Below are positions 41,867 through 49,617 of a stretch of DNA of 49,617 nt, piece after piece. The position numbers and the translations under genes are program-made. The stretch covers positions 1 through 49,617 of the forward strand of contig CAJTOW010000017.1 in NCBI GenBank assembly GCA_910577655.1, written 5' to 3'. The stretch is from an uncultured Lachnospiraceae bacterium (GTDB taxonomy: Bacteria; Bacillota; Clostridia; Lachnospirales; Lachnospiraceae). The notes under the pieces are model-generated. The model saw only the letters and a list, made by a program, of their open reading frames with translations, was not told where the DNA came from and ran no database searches. Numbering within the stretch: the first letter of the stretch is position 1; each line of letters starts with the position of its first letter.

Positions 41867-43153
41867 TTATCTATTTTCTGTTTTTGTTTTTCCAACAGTC
41901 CCAATGGCTTCTGGACTCTTTGTGTTTTCCCTGCTTTCTCCTCTATACAGGTACACCGCCACCCCGTCTTCCACCGGCCGGGTCACCTCTCCGGCGATCA
42001 GGGGCCTTGCATATTCCACAAACTCCCTGCTGATATCATTGCCTGCGCCGGTGATCCATTCTGCCGGAAAGGATTTCTCCTGGTTGCACACTGCATTCAC
42101 ATCAACCGTGATGTACTCGATATGGTAAGGTGCGCTCTCCGCCCGCCGGAATGCCACCATCACACCGGTCTCTCCTGCCAGGGCGGCTTTCACTCCTTCG
42201 CGTCCGGCCATAGACGCTTCCTCCAGATCTGCGGCAGAGATCAGGACACCGCTGCAGCGCTGGCTTACATTCAGCTCCACAGACCGCACCTTGACGCCAA
42301 AGCGGCGGCGGACAAAATTCTCCAGGATCTTGCCGCATCCCGTGAGCATCTTGTGTCCGAAATTATCGGTCTGGGCCTCATCCCCATACTCGCAGATAAA
42401 CCTTCCGGAAGCATCATGGATTCCCTCTGATACGCACACAATGATGCAGGCATTCTTCTCAAATGCCGACTCGATATCCCTGGCAAACTCCTCCAGATCA
42501 AAATCCGCCTCTGGCAGATAGACCAGTACCGGATTGTCACCCTCGTATTTCCTCGCCAGAACACTGGCCGCTGTCACCCAGCCTGCATGGCGCCCCATGA
42601 GTTCCACGATGGTCACGGATTTCTGGAAATATACGGAAGAATCCAGAACAATCTCCCTGACCGTCCCTGCCACATATTTGGCGGCGCTGCCATATCCGGG
42701 AGTATGATCTGTCCCCACCAGATCATTGTCAATGGTCTTGGGCACTCCGATAAAGCGGATATCACTTCTGGTCCGGGCTGCATAGCGGGAAAGCTTGCTC
42801 ACGGTATCCATGGAATCATTTCCCCCGATATACAGGAAATATCCCACCTCCAGAGCCTCCAGCTTCTCAAATACCCTGGGATAGACCTCCGACAAGAGAT
42901 CTTCCGGAAGCTTGTACCGGCAGGAGCCAAGATAAGCCGCCGGTGTCACCTTCATAAGCTCCAGCTCCTCCCCGGAAAGCTCCTCTCCCAGATCCATGAT
43001 ACTGTCCTGCAAAAAACCTTCGATTCCGTGAATCATCCCATAGACATGTCCAATCTCCTCCGGATGCGCCAACGTCTCCCGGACTACTCCATAAAGACTT
43101 CCGTTAATCACCGCAGTGGGGCCGCCTGACTGGCCTACAATTACATTCTTCAT
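41867..43153 (-). CDS. Phosphofructokinase, probably pyrophosphate-dependent
   Basis: 428 aa, PFK-A superfamily. Begins with GQSGGPTAVINGSLYGV (nucleotide/PPi-binding loop). Key motifs are FLYIGGNDSMDTVSKL, VPKTIDNDLVGTDHTPGYGS and ELMGRHAGWVTA. The Lys of PKTIDND in place of the Gly of ATP enzymes (PGTIDND), and the absence of GGDGS, are the hallmarks of PPi-type enzymes, so this is likely diphosphate-fructose-6-phosphate phosphotransferase. AAGGAG precedes the ATG. Single gene, convergent with gntR. Confidence 0.85.
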   Translation of the reverse strand: MKNVIVGQSGGPTAVINGSLYGVVRETLAHPEEIGHVYGMIHGIEGFLQDSIMDLGEELSGEELELMKVTPAAYLGSCRYKLPEDLLSEVYPRVFEKLEALEVGYFLYIGGNDSMDTVSKLSRYAARTRSDIRFIGVPKTIDNDLVGTDHTPGYGSAAKYVAGTVREIVLDSSVYFQKSVTIVELMGRHAGWVTAASVLARKYEGDNPVLVYLPEADFDLEEFARDIESAFEKNACIIVCVSEGIHDASGRFICEYGDEAQTDNFGHKMLTGCGKILENFVRRRFGVKVRSVELNVSQRCSGVLISAADLEEASMAGREGVKAALAGETGVMVAFRRAESAPYHIEYITVDVNAVCNQEKSFPAEWITGAGNDISREFVEYARPLIAGEVTRPVEDGVAVYLYRGESRENTKSPEAIGTVGKTKTENR

Positions 43154-43260
43154 AAACTCTCCTTAAAATTTTTTTATCATCCATGTATAAACTTCCTGAA
43201 AGAGGAAATAATGAGACTAGTACCAATGATAAGAAAGAAATACTTATCCTCCCCTTTTTG

Positions 43261-43304
43261 ATACCCTGCTCGTTACATTCGGTGTGGCGGGCGGGGTATT
43301 TTTT
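43261..43304 (+). terminator. Orphan plus-strand terminator
   Basis: ATACCCTGCTCG (43261-43272) pairs with CGGGCGGGGTAT (43288-43299) using two G-U pairs, then a run of six T. On the minus strand the tail is not U-rich. The nearest plus-strand gene ends 1.5 kb upstream, so a small RNA end is possible. Confidence 0.6.
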
Positions 43305-43366
43305 ATTGTATCAGGATTTGCGGGATTGTGCAACCTGGAGTTTTCTGAATGAATCTGTAAGATAGC

Positions 43367-43408
43367 AATAAAACCCCCGCTTCCAGCTTCAGCCGAAAGC
43401 AGGGGGTT
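43367..43408 (-). terminator. Terminator of the 43488 gene
   Basis: Minus strand AACCCCCTGCTT / AAGCGGGGGTT stem (one bulge) followed by TTTATTG, about 80 bp after the stop of the repeat protein gene. Confidence 0.75.
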
Positions 43409-43487
43409 CCATTATATATTAAAGAGAGTACATTGTGTGATGGCTATATTATAGTAATTGTTAAAGCTTTCTATTGCTTATGAGAAT

Positions 43488-44915
43488 TCAGTCTTCTGTG
43501 TATTTCTCGGTTCCCTTATAGGTCACGACGCCCTTACTGTCGGTGCAGTAGAAGTTGTCGTCAGCATCCTTGACATTGGTCTTCTTTTTCTGGATCTTGC
43601 CGCTGGTGTTGACCAGATATTCCTCGTCCTCATAGGTAAAGACAGCCAGCTTCTCGTCCTTATCGGCCTTCATGACCCGGCCCTTGCAGTAGAGTATGTC
43701 CTCGGAAATGCCGTCGTAACCTGCGCCCCGGTCAGAGCCGGACTTGCGGAAATTGTAAGTATAGGTCTCACCGTCGATATCCAGGCTGGTCTTGCCGGTC
43801 TTCATGACACCTTCCTTGGGGCTGTCGCCAAAGTAGTACACCTCCCAGGCCTCGTCAGCCTCCGGCAGGTCGTTCTCAGACTCGATTTCCTCATAGCTCT
43901 GGATATCGCTTCCGTTGACCGACATCTTGTAAAGTCCGTGAAGCATACCGCCCCACTCGTTGAAGGCATAGTAGTAGCCATTGATCTTCTTGATCTTGCT
44001 CTTAACCAGTTCCCCGTCCTTCTGGGCATAGAACCAGTACTCGTCTCCATTGTCATAGGCTTCTGTGTCTACATTGGCCCCGGGAATGGTCTTGAACCAG
44101 CCTGCGGCGCGCCAGCACTGCTCCGGATCGCTGTAATACAGGTTGCTGGAGGTTGCGGTGGAGCTGCTGGCAGTGTTGTACCATTTGAATACTGTATTTC
44201 CGTCTTCCCGGAACCGGTAGTTTCTTCCGTTGATCTTTTTGGTGGTGTCCGCCAGCTTCTTGCCGTTGGTGTTGAAGTAGAACCAGTAGGTTCCGTCAAA
44301 GTACTCCTCTTCCTCCTCGTCCATGTCGTCGTCTTCCACCTCCAGGCGCTCCCACTGGGCCGTGCGCAGGACACCGTCTCCAGGTTCTCCCAGATAGTAG
44401 GTACCGGTCTTCCAGGCATCCTCACCGGTCTCCCGGCCTGATTCCTCATTGACCCAGCCGTACAGCATCCTGCCTTCCTCGTCAAAAGCATATTTGGCTG
44501 AGGTGCCGTCGGCCCGTCCGATGGTCTTGAAAGTCGTCTTGCCGGAGCTTGCGGCTTTGTAGGCCTTTCCGTTGGCCCCGAGATAGTACCAGGCCGTATC
44601 GGATGCATCGTCGCTGTCATCGGTATTTTCCAGCTCCCGCCACTCGTTCTTGACCATGGCGCCGGCCTCGTTGACATAGTAGTAATTGTCATCATCCTCC
44701 ACCAGGGAGTCAGTCAGCATTTCCCCGCTGTCATCCAGCCAGAACCAGTTGTTTCCTGACTTCTTCCACTGCTCCTCTGCCCGGGATCCGTCGGAATTGT
44801 AGAAGCACCAGGTGCCTCCTTCCTCCTGCCAGCCGGATGCTGCCCAGGCCGTCATCGCGGTTCCCAGTGTCATGACTGCTACTGCACATGGAATTAACAA
44901 ATTTTTCTTCTTCAT
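43488..44915 (-). CDS. Secreted cell-wall-binding repeat protein
   Basis: 475 aa. Signal peptide MKKKNLLIPCAVAVMTLGTAMTAWA|A (cleavage about residue 26). The rest is a chain of aromatic/Gly repeats of the choline- or glucan-binding type: GTWCFYNSDGSRAEEQWKKSGNNWFWLDDSGEM, NYYYVNEAGAMVKNEW, YYLGANGKAY, YWFYFNTNGKKL, YYYAFNEWGGM. Acidic insertions (EVEDDDMDEEEEEYFDG) separate some units. No catalytic domain is visible, so it is probably a structural or adhesive surface protein, or a wall-associated accessory. AAAGGGGA precedes the ATG. Confidence 0.82.
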   Translation of the reverse strand: MKKKNLLIPCAVAVMTLGTAMTAWAASGWQEEGGTWCFYNSDGSRAEEQWKKSGNNWFWLDDSGEMLTDSLVEDDDNYYYVNEAGAMVKNEWRELENTDDSDDASDTAWYYLGANGKAYKAASSGKTTFKTIGRADGTSAKYAFDEEGRMLYGWVNEESGRETGEDAWKTGTYYLGEPGDGVLRTAQWERLEVEDDDMDEEEEEYFDGTYWFYFNTNGKKLADTTKKINGRNYRFREDGNTVFKWYNTASSSTATSSNLYYSDPEQCWRAAGWFKTIPGANVDTEAYDNGDEYWFYAQKDGELVKSKIKKINGYYYAFNEWGGMLHGLYKMSVNGSDIQSYEEIESENDLPEADEAWEVYYFGDSPKEGVMKTGKTSLDIDGETYTYNFRKSGSDRGAGYDGISEDILYCKGRVMKADKDEKLAVFTYEDEEYLVNTSGKIQKKKTNVKDADDNFYCTDSKGVVTYKGTEKYTED

Positions 44916-45305
44916 TATTCTTTGTTCCCCTTTCTTCTTGTCGCTTTCTGCATTACATCTTTTTCTATCCTATCGGCGGAAGTGCTGTTCTCTCCCGCCT
45001 GCATCATGACTCTACACCCTGGAACGATTCCAGGGTCAAGGGAAGTCACGAATCCGTAAATCATCGTAAGTTTGATGCAAAAAACCTTGAAAAGCGCATG
45101 GTTTTCGTCAGAATAATGTAAAAAATCAGATGCACGAAAATTGCGGACGTGGTATACTTAGTGAATGCGGGAAATGGCAGAAGCGAGGATTTCATATGCA
45201 CCCACACTGCCCCTTTGTCAACATAATTTGAAGAAAATACGTGAAGCCGCCGCGCATGACGCATACTCTGCGAATGTAAAGGCCATATAGAAAAGGAGAA
45301 CACAC
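44916..45305. other. Divergent intergenic region, repeat protein / rluF
   Basis: No gene. A 9-bp perfect hairpin ACCCTGGAA-CGA-TTCCAGGGT sits at 45016-45036. A -10-like TATACT is at 45153-45158, upstream of rluF, without a convincing -35. AAAAGGAGAA precedes rluF. I see nothing else. Confidence 0.5.
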
Positions 45306-46073
45306 ATGGAACCAACCCGTCTGAATAAATATTTAAGTGAGCAGGGCATCTGCTCCCGCCGGGAGGCAGACCGTCTCATCGAGGCCGGCCAGGTAACCAT
45401 CGACGGCCGCAAAGCCGTCATAGGGGAAAAGGTTACCGGCCAGGAAACCATCCTCTGTAAGGGCAAACCCGTGGGCAGGGCCTCTGGCGGCCAGAAGGTC
45501 CGCCCGGTGCTTCTGGTGGTCAACAAGCCCCGGGGAATCGTCTGTACCACCTCGGACAAGGATCATGCCCCCAATGTCCTGGATCTGATCCAGTATCCTG
45601 CCCGTGTATATCCCGTGGGCCGTCTGGACAAAGATTCGGAAGGGCTGCTTTTAATGACCAACCAGGGGGAGCTGGCCAACCGGATCATGCATGCGGGAAG
45701 TCTCCATGAAAAGGAATATCTGGTCACCGTGGACCAACCTTTTAATGCCGCCTTCCTGCGGAAGATGCGGGAAGGGGTGGAGTTAAAGGAGCTGGGGGAG
45801 AAGACCCGTCCCTGCCAGATCGAAGCTGTGGGGCCCAAGACATTTAAGATCATCCTGACCCAGGGACTGAACCGGCAGATCCGCCGGATGTGCGGGGAAC
45901 TGGGCTACCGTGTGGTGACCTTAAAGCGCACCCGTATCATGAACATCCATCTGGGCAGACTGAATACAGGAGATTTCCGTCGGGCCACCCCCAGGGAGCT
46001 GGAGGAACTGGAGCGGCACCTTGGGCTGGCAAAGGATGATGCAGCCCAATATGACAGTGATTTTGCAGAATAG
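45306..46073 (+). CDS. rluF: 23S rRNA pseudouridine synthase RluF-like
   Basis: 255 aa. N-terminal S4 RNA-binding domain (RLNKYLSEQGICSRREADRLIEAGQVTIDGRKA, about 5-60), then the RsuA/RluB/RluF catalytic domain with the active Asp in VYPVGRLDKDSEGLLLMTN. Other family runs are HEKEYLVTVDQP, TQGLNRQIRRMCGELGY and RTRIMNI, which resemble E. coli RluF more than RluB as I recall them. Would modify helix 82-type uridine in 23S rRNA. AAAAGGAGAA lies before the ATG. Confidence 0.87.
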   Translation: MEPTRLNKYLSEQGICSRREADRLIEAGQVTIDGRKAVIGEKVTGQETILCKGKPVGRASGGQKVRPVLLVVNKPRGIVCTTSDKDHAPNVLDLIQYPARVYPVGRLDKDSEGLLLMTNQGELANRIMHAGSLHEKEYLVTVDQPFNAAFLRKMREGVELKELGEKTRPCQIEAVGPKTFKIILTQGLNRQIRRMCGELGYRVVTLKRTRIMNIHLGRLNTGDFRRATPRELEELERHLGLAKDDAAQYDSDFAE

Positions 46074-46098
46074 CCAGAATCTGTGTGTACGTATACTA

Positions 46099-46180
46099 CA
46101 GACCGCCAGGATTTACAGTAATGTCTCCAGGAAAGTACCTGGCTGGCGGTCTGCAGTCGGGTTGTACTGTAAATTCAACC
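46099..46180 (+). promoter_or_regulatory. Structured leader before ligA with alternative pairings
   Basis: 11-bp perfect stem CAGACCGCCAG (46099-46109) / CTGGCGGTCTG (46143-46153), followed by a GGTTG (46160-46164) / CAACC (46176-46180) hairpin. The loop segments ATTTACAGTA (46111-46120) and TACTGTAAAT (46165-46174) are perfectly complementary to each other, so a different long-range fold (pseudoknot or kissing loops) is possible. No known riboswitch recognised. Confidence 0.45.
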
Positions 46181-46245
46181 GGTGCGCAGTATAACAATTC
46201 AGGAAGGTATCTGAACTGCTATGCATGTATAGAATGGAGGAAACC

Positions 46246-48210
46246 ATGAACCAGGAAGAGAAGCTGCAGCGGATGAAAGAGCTTTCCGCGATCCTTTTAC
46301 AGGCTTCCAGGGCCTATTACCAGGAAAGCCGCGAGATGATGAGCAACTTCGAATATGATAAACTATATGATGAACTTTTGAAACTGGAGGACGAGACCGA
46401 CATCGTGCTGGCAGGTAGCCCCAGCCAGAAGGTCGGCTACGAATCCTTAAGCGAGCTTCCCAAGGAAGCCCACGAATCCCCCATGCTGTCCCTGGACAAG
46501 ACCAAGGACGTAGAAGCCTTGCAGGAATGGCTGGGCAGCCAGAAGGGACTTCTGTCCTGGAAGATGGACGGGCTGACCATTGTGCTGACCTACGAAGGCG
46601 GGAGCCTGGTCAAAGCGGTCACCCGTGGAAACGGCGAGATCGGCGAGGTCATCACCAACAACGCCCGTGTCTTCGCCAATGTGCCCCTCCGGATCGCCTA
46701 CCAGGGCCAGCTTATCCTGCGGGGCGAGGCGGTGATCCGGTATTCAGATTTCAACCGTATCAATGAAGAGATCGGGGACGCAGACGCCAGATACAAGAAT
46801 CCCCGGAACTTGTGCAGCGGTTCTGTCCGCCAGCTGAACAATGAGATCACCGCCCAGAGAAATGTCCATTTCCAGGCATTTTCCCTGGTGCGTGCAGACG
46901 GGGTGGATTTCGCAAATTCCAGACAAAAGCAGTTTGAATGGCTGAAAAGCCAAGGCTTTGATGTGGTGGATTACCAGGAGACTGACCGGGAGACTCTGCC
47001 GGAAGCTGTCCGGCAATTTGCCGAAAAAATACAAAGCTATGATATCCCTTCCGACGGTCTGGTGCTTCTCATGGATGACATCGCTTACGGAGAATCCCTG
47101 GGACGCACGGCCAAGTTTCCCCGGAATTCCATTGCCTTCAAATGGGCGGATGAGATCCGGGAGACAAAGATTTGTGAGGTCGAATGGAGCGCCTCCCGGA
47201 CCGGGCTGATCAATCCGGTGGCTATTTTTGAGCCGGTGGAGCTGGAGGGCACCACAGTCAGTCGGGCCAGCGTCCACAACATCAGCATCATGGAGGCCCT
47301 GAAGCTGGGGGAGGGGGATACCATCACGGTCTACAAGGCCAATATGATCATCCCCCAGATCGCCGAGAATCTGACCCGGAGCGGGACCATCCGGATACCG
47401 GACCACTGCCCCGTGTGCGGCGGCCAGACCCAGATCCGCCAGGTAGGGGAAGTCCGTTCTCTATACTGTACCAATCCGGACTGTCAGGCCAAGAAGATCA
47501 AGAGCTTCGCCCTCTTCGTCAGCCGGGATGCCTTAAATATCGACGGCATGTCCGAAGCCACCCTTGAGAAATTCATCGCCGCCGGATTCATCCACGAGTT
47601 CGCTGATATCTTCCATCTGGACCGACATGAGGAGTCTATCATCACCATGGAAGGCTTCGGCCAGAAGTCCTACGACAATCTGGTGGCTGCCGTGAAGACC
47701 GCATCCCAAACCACCTTGCCCCGGATGATCTATGGGCTGGGGATTCCCGGGATCGGAACCGCCAACGCCCGGATGCTGTGCCGGGAATTCCATTCCGATT
47801 TTGACCGGCTGCGCCATGCACAGCAAGAAGAGCTGGTGCTGGTGGATGGGATCGGCCAGGTACTGGCCGATGCCTGGGTAAGCTATTTCTCCTTGGAGAA
47901 GAACAATGAGCAGGTAGACCGGCTCCTGGCCGAGCTGACCATTGAGCAGGAGGAGGAAAGCCAGACGGCCGCCGTCTTTGCCGGGATGACCTTTGTTATC
48001 ACCGGCTCCGTGGAACATTTCGCCAACCGCAAGGAGCTGCAGGCGGCCATCGAAGTCAGGGGAGGCAAGGCTACAGGGTCTGTTACCTCCAAAACCACCT
48101 ACCTGATCAACAATGACGTAACATCCAATTCATCAAAAAATAAAAAAGCAAAAGAGCTGGGAGTTCCTATCATATCCGAAAAAGATTTCCTGGCCATGCT
48201 GGAGGAGTAG
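46246..48210 (+). CDS. ligA: NAD-dependent DNA ligase LigA
   Basis: 654 aa, the normal length. Seals nicks in replication and repair using NAD+. Domains: Ia (about 10-60, YYQESREMMSNFEYDKLYDEL), adenylation with Lys106 in LLSWKMDGLTIVL (canonical form is ExKxDG, here the Glu is Ser), OB fold, Zn finger CPVCGGQTQ...YCTNPDCQ (four Cys), helix-hairpin-helix (GLGIPGIGTANARMLC), and C-terminal BRCT (FAGMTFVITGSVEHFANRKELQAAIEVRGGK). GGAGG lies 6 nt before the ATG at 46246; an ATG at 46225 is less supported. metA follows 3 bp after the stop. Confidence 0.94.
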   Translation: MNQEEKLQRMKELSAILLQASRAYYQESREMMSNFEYDKLYDELLKLEDETDIVLAGSPSQKVGYESLSELPKEAHESPMLSLDKTKDVEALQEWLGSQKGLLSWKMDGLTIVLTYEGGSLVKAVTRGNGEIGEVITNNARVFANVPLRIAYQGQLILRGEAVIRYSDFNRINEEIGDADARYKNPRNLCSGSVRQLNNEITAQRNVHFQAFSLVRADGVDFANSRQKQFEWLKSQGFDVVDYQETDRETLPEAVRQFAEKIQSYDIPSDGLVLLMDDIAYGESLGRTAKFPRNSIAFKWADEIRETKICEVEWSASRTGLINPVAIFEPVELEGTTVSRASVHNISIMEALKLGEGDTITVYKANMIIPQIAENLTRSGTIRIPDHCPVCGGQTQIRQVGEVRSLYCTNPDCQAKKIKSFALFVSRDALNIDGMSEATLEKFIAAGFIHEFADIFHLDRHEESIITMEGFGQKSYDNLVAAVKTASQTTLPRMIYGLGIPGIGTANARMLCREFHSDFDRLRHAQQEELVLVDGIGQVLADAWVSYFSLEKNNEQVDRLLAELTIEQEEESQTAAVFAGMTFVITGSVEHFANRKELQAAIEVRGGKATGSVTSKTTYLINNDVTSNSSKNKKAKELGVPIISEKDFLAMLEE

Positions 48211-48213
48211 ACC

Positions 48214-49134
48214 ATGCCAATCAAAGTACAAAATGACCTTCCGGCCAGGGCAATCCTGGAATCGGAAAATATCTTCGTGATGGATGAAAAACGTGCCATC
48301 AGTCAGGACATCCGTCCCTTACAGATCCTGATTCTGAATCTGATGCCTGTGAAGGAGGAGACGGAGACCCAGCTTCTGCGGGCACTGTCCAACACGCCGC
48401 TGCAGGTGGACTGCTCCTTCCTGATGCTGTCCACCCACATTTCCAAGAATACCTCTGCCAGCCATATCAACAAGTTTTATGTGCCTTTTTCGGAGATCCG
48501 GCAGCAGCGGTTCGACGGGATGATCATCACAGGGGCGCCGGTAGAGAATCTGAAGTACGAGGAGGTCAATTACTGGCAGGAGCTTACCACCATCATGGAA
48601 TGGTCCAAGACCCACGTCCACTCCACCCTGCACATCTGCTGGGGTGCCCAGGCGGCCCTGTATTACCACTATGGAATTCCCAAATACCAGAGGGACAAGA
48701 AGCTGTCCGGCATCTATAGACACAAGGTGCTTCACCACCGGCTTCCGCTGGTACGTGGGCTGGACGACTATGTGATGGCGCCCCACTCCCGCTATACGGA
48801 GGTACGCCGGGAGGATATTGAGAAGCACCCGGATCTGAATATTCTCATCGATTCCCAGGAAGCGGGAGTATTTCTTGTCATGCAAAATAACGGCCGCCAG
48901 ATCTTCCTCCAGGGCCACCCGGAATATGACCGTATGACCTTAAACAACGAGTACCAGCGGGATCTCCAAAAAGGGCTGAACCCGGAGCTGCCCTGCAATT
49001 ATTATGAGAACGATGATCCCTGCAGCCGTCCTGTCTTAAGCTGGCGCAATCTGGCCAATACTCTGTATGCCAACTGGCTGAATTATTATGTGTACCAGAC
49101 TACGCCATATGAGCTGGATGCGGATATGCAGTAA
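48214..49134 (+). CDS. metA: Homoserine O-acetyltransferase (MetA type)
   Basis: 306 aa, MetA/HTS family (class I glutamine amidotransferase-like fold). Activates homoserine for methionine biosynthesis. Nucleophile Cys142 in LHICWGAQAALYYHYG, catalytic His in LQGHPEYDRM. Residue 111 is Glu (GAPVENLKYEEV). In characterised enzymes Gly111 gives succinyl-CoA and Glu111 gives acetyl-CoA preference, so this should be an acetyltransferase despite the usual 'succinyl' annotation. GGAGGAG in the ligA stop region serves as its ribosome binding site. Confidence 0.92.
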   Translation: MPIKVQNDLPARAILESENIFVMDEKRAISQDIRPLQILILNLMPVKEETETQLLRALSNTPLQVDCSFLMLSTHISKNTSASHINKFYVPFSEIRQQRFDGMIITGAPVENLKYEEVNYWQELTTIMEWSKTHVHSTLHICWGAQAALYYHYGIPKYQRDKKLSGIYRHKVLHHRLPLVRGLDDYVMAPHSRYTEVRREDIEKHPDLNILIDSQEAGVFLVMQNNGRQIFLQGHPEYDRMTLNNEYQRDLQKGLNPELPCNYYENDDPCSRPVLSWRNLANTLYANWLNYYVYQTTPYELDADMQ

Positions 49135-49226
49135 CAGTCCGTAAGTGCTTCAAAAGATGGCGTACTATAACCCCCTCCCTCATTCTGCTATACTAAATGA
49201 AAGTATCGCGAAAGGAGGGAGTTTTT

Positions 49227-49427
49227 ATGAACAGAGCAAACCAGGAGACAGTGACAACCTTCGCAGAGGTACTCTCCACCGCCGGGATCAGCTGCCACCA
49301 GGCGGGACGCCCGGCAATGGCGGACAGCCGTCCCATGATCTACTTCCAGGGGATGAAGGTCTACATCCCGGACGGCTTCCAGCCGGAGACACTGCTGAAG
49401 CTGCTCCGGGTGATGAGACAGCTATGA
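49227..49427 (+). CDS. IS66 accessory protein TnpA-like, short
   Basis: 66 aa. The C-terminal VYIPDGFQPETLLKLLRVMRQL matches the end of IS66 TnpA (pattern PxGFxPxxLxxLLxxL). Most TnpA proteins are about 100-130 aa with an N-terminal helix-turn-helix; that part is absent here and cannot be upstream, as only 86 bp separate the start from the IS end. AAAGGAGGG precedes the ATG. The stop overlaps the tnpB start (TGATG). Confidence 0.72.
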   Translation: MNRANQETVTTFAEVLSTAGISCHQAGRPAMADSRPMIYFQGMKVYIPDGFQPETLLKLLRVMRQL

Positions 49428-49617
49428 TGCGGCATATGGCCGCCGGGGCTGACCGTATCTTCCTGGCCTGCGGCCCGACCGATTTCCGTAAGCAGATTTC
49501 GGGACTGGCTGCCATGGTCAGTCTCCAGTTCAGGCTGGATCCTTTCCAGGAAAATTATGTGTTCATCTTCTGCAACAAGAGGAAAGATTCCATCAAGGTT
49601 CTCAGATATGACCGGAA
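49427..49617 (+). CDS. IS66 family protein TnpB (partial, runs off window)
   Basis: First 63 codons only. Reads MRHMAAGADRIFLACGPTDFRKQISGLAAMV, then FCNKRKDSIKVLRYDR; this is the IS66 Orf2/TnpB pattern (VYLAxGxTDxRKxxxGLAxxV and RxxDRxKxLxWDxxG). Start overlaps the preceding gene by one base (TGATG). Its role in transposition is not known. Confidence 0.85.
   Translation, partial: MRHMAAGADRIFLACGPTDFRKQISGLAAMVSLQFRLDPFQENYVFIFCNKRKDSIKVLRYDR

Larger units (their letters stand above)
43154..43487. other. Intergenic region with two terminator hairpins
   Basis: No credible gene. It contains a plus-strand terminator-like hairpin (43261-43304) that no plus-strand gene accounts for, and the terminator of the minus-strand repeat protein (43367-43408). 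The short plus-strand frames present read through the hairpin and look non-coding. Confidence 0.6.
49141..49617 (+). mobile_element. IS66-family insertion sequence, left part (cut by window end)
   Basis: Begins around 49141 with GTAAGTGCTTC, like the GTAA-starting ends of IS66 elements, 6 bp after the metA stop. It contains a short TnpA-like gene (49227-49427) and the start of tnpB (49427 on). The transposase tnpC and the right end are beyond the window, so boundaries and target duplication cannot be checked. Confidence 0.75.

Noticed and set aside
43183..43365. Small plus-strand frame of 60 codons
   Set aside because: Runs through a terminator hairpin and has no good ribosome binding site.
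43458..44441. 327-codon plus-strand open frame opposite the cell-wall-binding protein
   Set aside because: Val/Leu/Gly-rich mirror of a repetitive gene; no ribosome binding site and no domain.

Overview
The window looks like a chromosomal segment of a gut-type Lachnospiraceae (Clostridium cluster XIVa) bacterium. This is inferred from gene content and style, not from a database match: a GlgC/GlgD pair, AddAB instead of RecBCD, a GlcT-type antiterminated PTS gene, AGGAGG ribosome binding sites, short Firmicutes-style promoters, FtsH next to a small membrane protein, and moderately GC-rich core genes interrupted by AT-richer accessory blocks. No rRNA, tRNA or CRISPR array was seen.

Layout. 1-2806: tail of a MITE-like repeat, an extragenic palindrome, then glgC-glgD with a strong terminator. 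2841-6272 (minus): a glucose-type PTS EIICBA gene and its GlcT-like antiterminator, with a clear promoter and a RAT/terminator switch in the leader. 6345-13999 (minus): addB-addA, with unusual amino-acid repeats in AddA. 14041-14191: a nested palindromic element. 14254-18727: a small FMN-binding-like membrane protein, ftsH (minus), and pyrG (plus) with an attenuator-like leader. 19066-20433: a 99-aa hypothetical protein and a D-cysteine desulfhydrase family enzyme. 20554-22655 (minus): an AT-richer two-gene module, AAA ATPase plus DUF4276-like protein, that resembles ATPase/TOPRIM-like defence pairs. 22725-26743 (minus): nucleoside salvage operon udp-deoC-cdd-deoB followed by a DUF5662-like gene. 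26840-29268 (minus): hslO, a methyltransferase and a SEC-C protein. 29269-29882: gene-free, with two different inverted-repeat elements.

29883-41743 is the most distinctive accessory block. Eleven or twelve minus-strand genes, cupin-dctP-dctQ-dctM-RraA-like-crotonase-aldo/keto reductase-two tandem isocitrate-lyase-superfamily lyases-crotonase-MmgE/PrpD-acetyltransferase, are read away from a divergent FCD-type GntR regulator. The two divergent promoters carry the same 10-bp box in opposite orientation, each overlapping its -10 element. The cluster has uptake (TRAP), dehydratase/hydratase-like and C-C lyase functions but no methylcitrate synthase and no CoA ligase or CoA transferase. My reading is that it imports and cleaves an organic acid, probably a branched or hydroxylated di- or tricarboxylate, down to pyruvate-level products. 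The substrate is unknown.

41867-49617: a PPi-type phosphofructokinase (minus), a secreted repeat protein of the cell-wall-binding type (minus), then rluF, ligA and metA (plus). metA has the Glu111 of acetyl-CoA-using enzymes. The window ends inside an IS66-family insertion sequence that begins just after metA.
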